Part shown: positions 61,838 through 64,000 of the stretch, one piece after another | How positions within the stretch are numbered: the first letter of the stretch is position 1 | Layout: every line of letters starts with the position of its first letter | Origin: DATHTK01 sp035463295 | GTDB lineage: Bacteria; Actinomycetota; Rubrobacteria; Rubrobacterales; Rubrobacteraceae | Direction: 5' to 3' | NCBI GenBank assembly: GCA_035463295.1 | Contig: DATHTK010000057.1 | Coordinates: 23,814-87,813, forward strand | Length of the DNA: 64,000 bases | Made by a program: the position numbers and the translations under genes | Notes under the pieces: model-generated | What the model was told of the DNA's origin: nothing | Seen by the model: only the letters and a program-made list of their open reading frames with translations | The model's database searches: none

Positions 61838-61974
61838 AGTGGTGCGCGGAGGAATCGATTCCTTCCACAGTGGCAACAGAAGGCTCTAATCCCTCGCGGC
61901 GCTCTTCTTCGGCGCCTCGGGTGTCGCGACGCCCCGATCTGCGCTCTTGTACGCTCGGGACCGTTATGTCGGGA

Positions 61975-62571
61975 TTACACCGCTGCCTTGTAGCTCTCGC
62001 GGCCTTCGATACGCTCCATCCAGGCGGCTACGCCGGGGTAGGCGTCCAGGGAGACCTCTCCTCTCTGCTGCAGCTTGCGCAGGCGCACGAAGTTGCCCGC
62101 ATGAGCAATATCGGCCAGAGTGAACTCGCCAGCGAGGTAATCACGATCTCCGAGCCGCTCCTCCAGTCTCCCTAACACCGCCTCTAGTCTCTCGAGCGCC
62201 TCGGAGATACGGTCCGCCGAGAAACCCCTCTCGCGTCCCACGCTCGCTACGAAGACCTCAGGGAAGAGGTCGGAGTCGGCGAAGGCCATCCAGATGCGGG
62301 CTTCGGCTCGTGCCTTGGGGTCCTCCGGCATAAGCTTCGGCTCTCCGCTCACCTCATCGAGGTACTGGTTGACGACGTTGGACTCGTAGATGGAGTCCCC
62401 GTCCACTACGACCACCGGGACCTTCCCGGTCGGACTCGCCGCCAGAAACTCCTCGCTCTTGTCGCTGAGGTCGACCTCGTAGGTCTCGAAGTCGATCCCC
62501 TTCTCGTGCAGCACCATCCTGGTCCGCCGGGCGTAGGGTCACCGCTGGGTGTTGTAAAGCCTCGGCCTCAA
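61975..62571 (-). CDS. Glutathione S-transferase-like protein with in-frame TGA at the CPYA cysteine
   Basis: Read from TTG 62571, which has GGAGGGG five bases upstream, the frame gives RPRLYNTQR, then TGA (62541-62539), then PYARRTRMVLHEKGIDFETY and an uninterrupted GST to residue 198 (TGKVPVVVVDGDSIYESNVV, DYLAGEFTLADIAHAGNFVR). In relatives the interrupted position is Cys of the CPY/CPFA active-site box. Codon 11 is thus either selenocysteine or a TGC-to-TGA nonsense mutation. The alternative start at ATG 62517 lacks a ribosome site and would remove the first strand and the catalytic loop. A weak stem ACCA-GGA-TGGT begins about 15 nt after TGA. Confidence 0.75.
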
Positions 62572-62726
62572 GAGATCCCCTCCGGAGTCGGTCGCCGACC
62601 GATGATAGCAGCCTCTCCGCGAGCGCGCTCCCAAGAAGCGGCGCGCAGAGGATGGCTCGAGGCTCCCCGAAGTGAGATCATCGTCTCGTGCGAGAGCTAG
62701 CAAGGCGCGAGAGAGGCTAGGGGTCC

Positions 62727-63518
62727 GTGGAGACCCACGTACTGTTCGTTGTAGCCGCGGTCGTGGCGGGCTTGATCAACTCCCTGGCAGGAGGCGGCGG
62801 GCTTATAACGTTCCCCTTGCTGGCCTTGGTCGTTCCCCCGGTAGTCGCCGACGCAACGAGCGCTCTCGCCCTGCTTCCCGCCTACCCGAGCGCCGTCTGG
62901 CGTACCCGAAGCAAGCTGAAGGAGGTGCCTCGTCGGTGGCTGTGGCTGCTCCTCGTCCCCAGCGTGCTGGGCGGACTGGTGGGGGCGCTGATGCTAGTCT
63001 GGACCGGCGACCGCAACCTCGTGTTCTTGGTGCCGTGGCTGGTGCTGGGCGGCACGGTTCTGTTCGCGCTCGAGCCTGCGCTCTCCCGCCGTCGCGGCGA
63101 TACCCGACACAATAGCGGCCTCGCGACGGCGCTGTGGCCGCTCGCGGTGGCGCTCGTCTTCGTGGTGGCCATCTACGGCGGCTACTTCGGGGCGGGCATC
63201 GGCATCCTCATGATCAGTGCTCTCAGCCTCCTGAGGATGGGAGATGTTCACCGGGTGGTGCCCCTGAAGAACCTGCTCACCGGATGCCTGCGGGGCGTGG
63301 CGGTGGTGGTTCTCGTGATCGAGGGCGCCATCGACTGGGGATACGGCCTGCCCATGGCCGTCGGCGGTCTCGTCGGCGGTTATCTGGGGGGCGCGTTTAC
63401 CGGCAAGGTGAACCGCAGCGCCCTGCGCGCGCTCGTGATGTGCATCGGGTTCGGGTTGACAGCGTACTATTTCTGGACCCTCTACGGTCCGCCCGACCTC
63501 CACTTCGGCGGCGAATAG
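62727..63518 (+). CDS. TauE/SafE-family membrane transporter
   Basis: The 263-residue protein has eight helices in two halves: AGLINSLAGGGGLITFPLLA with the typical A-G-G-G-[GS] turn, and the second-half repeat AIYGGYFGAGIGILMISALS. It is of the YfcA subgroup, different from the family member at 13573 with which it shares little outside the motifs. GTG 62727 is the likely start. It probably moves a sulfur oxoanion or organic acid. It is divergent from the GST gene with about 155 bp between. Confidence 0.88.
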   Translation: METHVLFVVAAVVAGLINSLAGGGGLITFPLLALVVPPVVADATSALALLPAYPSAVWRTRSKLKEVPRRWLWLLLVPSVLGGLVGALMLVWTGDRNLVFLVPWLVLGGTVLFALEPALSRRRGDTRHNSGLATALWPLAVALVFVVAIYGGYFGAGIGILMISALSLLRMGDVHRVVPLKNLLTGCLRGVAVVVLVIEGAIDWGYGLPMAVGGLVGGYLGGAFTGKVNRSALRALVMCIGFGLTAYYFWTLYGPPDLHFGGE

Positions 63519-63597
63519 GGCCGTTCAGGGAACATCCCTGCTCTACGAGCCTCGATAAACGGGATTCGTCCGAGGGCGGCGATGAAGCAACCGTTGG

Positions 63598-64000
63598 TCA
63601 GAGGGTGGGCAGCGCTCCTCCGGCATCCTTGAGGACGTACTCCTTGAACATCTTCGCGACTCTATCGGGGTCGTCCCCGGCGAGGTCCCGCTCCCGCCGC
63701 GGATCGTTCTTGGCATCGAAGAGCTTGGCTCCCTCCAGGTCGTCGCGGCAGAACGCGACGTAGCTCTCGTCCCGGCACCAGACGTGTCTGCCGTAGCCCA
63801 GGGTGAAATGGTCCCGCGCTTCAGGGGAGCCGTTCTCCATCAACACGGAGAGGTCCCCACCCTCCATAGGGGCGGACGGCTCGATGCCCAGAAAACCCAG
63901 GATCGTGGGGGCCAAGTCGTGGGTCGAGGCGTGGTAGTCGGTCGTCTCCCCGGCCTTTTTCCCTGCCGGGTGGCGGATCAAGAGCACTATGTCCGTGAGC
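63598..64000 (-). CDS. Sulfatase, C-terminal part (5' end beyond window)
   Basis: The open frame runs off the right edge. The visible 134 residues match the C-terminal subdomain of type I sulfatases: LLIRHPAGKKAGETTDYHAS, THDLAPTILGFLGIEPSAPM, GGDLSVLMENG, HVWCRDESYVAFCR, LFDAKNDPRRERDLAGDDPD. The catalytic Cys/Ser-x-Pro-x-Arg is upstream, outside the window. Phosphonate or choline-sulfate substrates cannot be distinguished. The gene converges with the TauE/SafE gene, which could export the released sulfur anion; that link is speculative. Confidence 0.85.
   Translation of the reverse strand, partial: LTDIVLLIRHPAGKKAGETTDYHASTHDLAPTILGFLGIEPSAPMEGGDLSVLMENGSPEARDHFTLGYGRHVWCRDESYVAFCRDDLEGAKLFDAKNDPRRERDLAGDDPDRVAKMFKEYVLKDAGGALPTL

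Overview
The window is high-GC actinobacterial chromosome. Gene content and style (GTG/TTG starts, strong GGAGG-type ribosome sites, an F420-type luciferase-like oxidoreductase, a siroheme-decarboxylase-like regulator fold, many degradative enzymes) fit best with Rubrobacter or a close relative; this is inference, as no rRNA or marker gene is present.

Layout. 1-2.1 kb: 3' truncated sensor histidine kinase. 2.2-7.7 kb: an A+T-richer accessory patch with a broken tyrosine recombinase, an orphan LuxR-type response regulator, a coiled-coil lipoprotein, a 5'-truncated PD-(D/E)XK-like protein, a secreted TolB-like propeller and an IS630 transposase remnant. Two diverged copies of one leader element, each carrying the palindrome GAGCCA-NN-TGGCTC, precede the lipoprotein and the nuclease-like gene. 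7.7-11.5 kb: a polar amino acid ABC transporter interleaved with hisC. 11.6-20.2 kb: housekeeping and metabolic genes (family 4 uracil-DNA glycosylase, fused siroheme-decarboxylase-like protein, TauE/SafE exporter, HAD dehalogenase, DapA-like aldolase, LLM oxidoreductase, reverse transsulfuration pair, alpha/beta hydrolase). 20.2-24.7 kb: small membrane proteins, an MFS exporter and three consecutive 9-codon ORFs with strong ribosome sites. 24.7-29.4 kb: two HD-GYP proteins with complementary degeneracies, then a BTAD/SARP-like regulator.

29.9-55.1 kb, minus strand, is the centrepiece: a contiguous contractile injection system (eCIS, Afp/PVC/phage-tail-like) of 21 genes, many joined by 4-nt start/stop overlaps. 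In transcription order: a muralytic protein with a membrane-spanning C terminus, sheath, tube, a CxxC baseplate-like protein, a proline-rich linker, Afp16-like cap, AAA+ ATPase, a small protein, a DUF4157 HExxH candidate effector, a HEAT-repeat protein, a truncated second DUF4157 protein, Afp7-like tube initiator split from its LysM domain, gpD-like hub, gpV-like spike, PAAR-like tip, gp25, two J-like baseplate proteins, a gpI-like beta-helix protein and an Ig-repeat fibre-like protein. A small two-helix membrane protein lies divergently upstream of the cluster.

55.6-64 kb: an SDR/amidohydrolase/Rieske operon, an aldehyde dehydrogenase next to an FAH-family dehydratase (a pair suited to converting 2-keto-3-deoxypentonate to 2-oxoglutarate), an MBL hydrolase, a GST whose CPYA cysteine codon is an in-frame TGA (selenocysteine candidate or nonsense mutation), another TauE/SafE protein and a 5'-partial sulfatase. 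No tRNA, rRNA or CRISPR array was seen.
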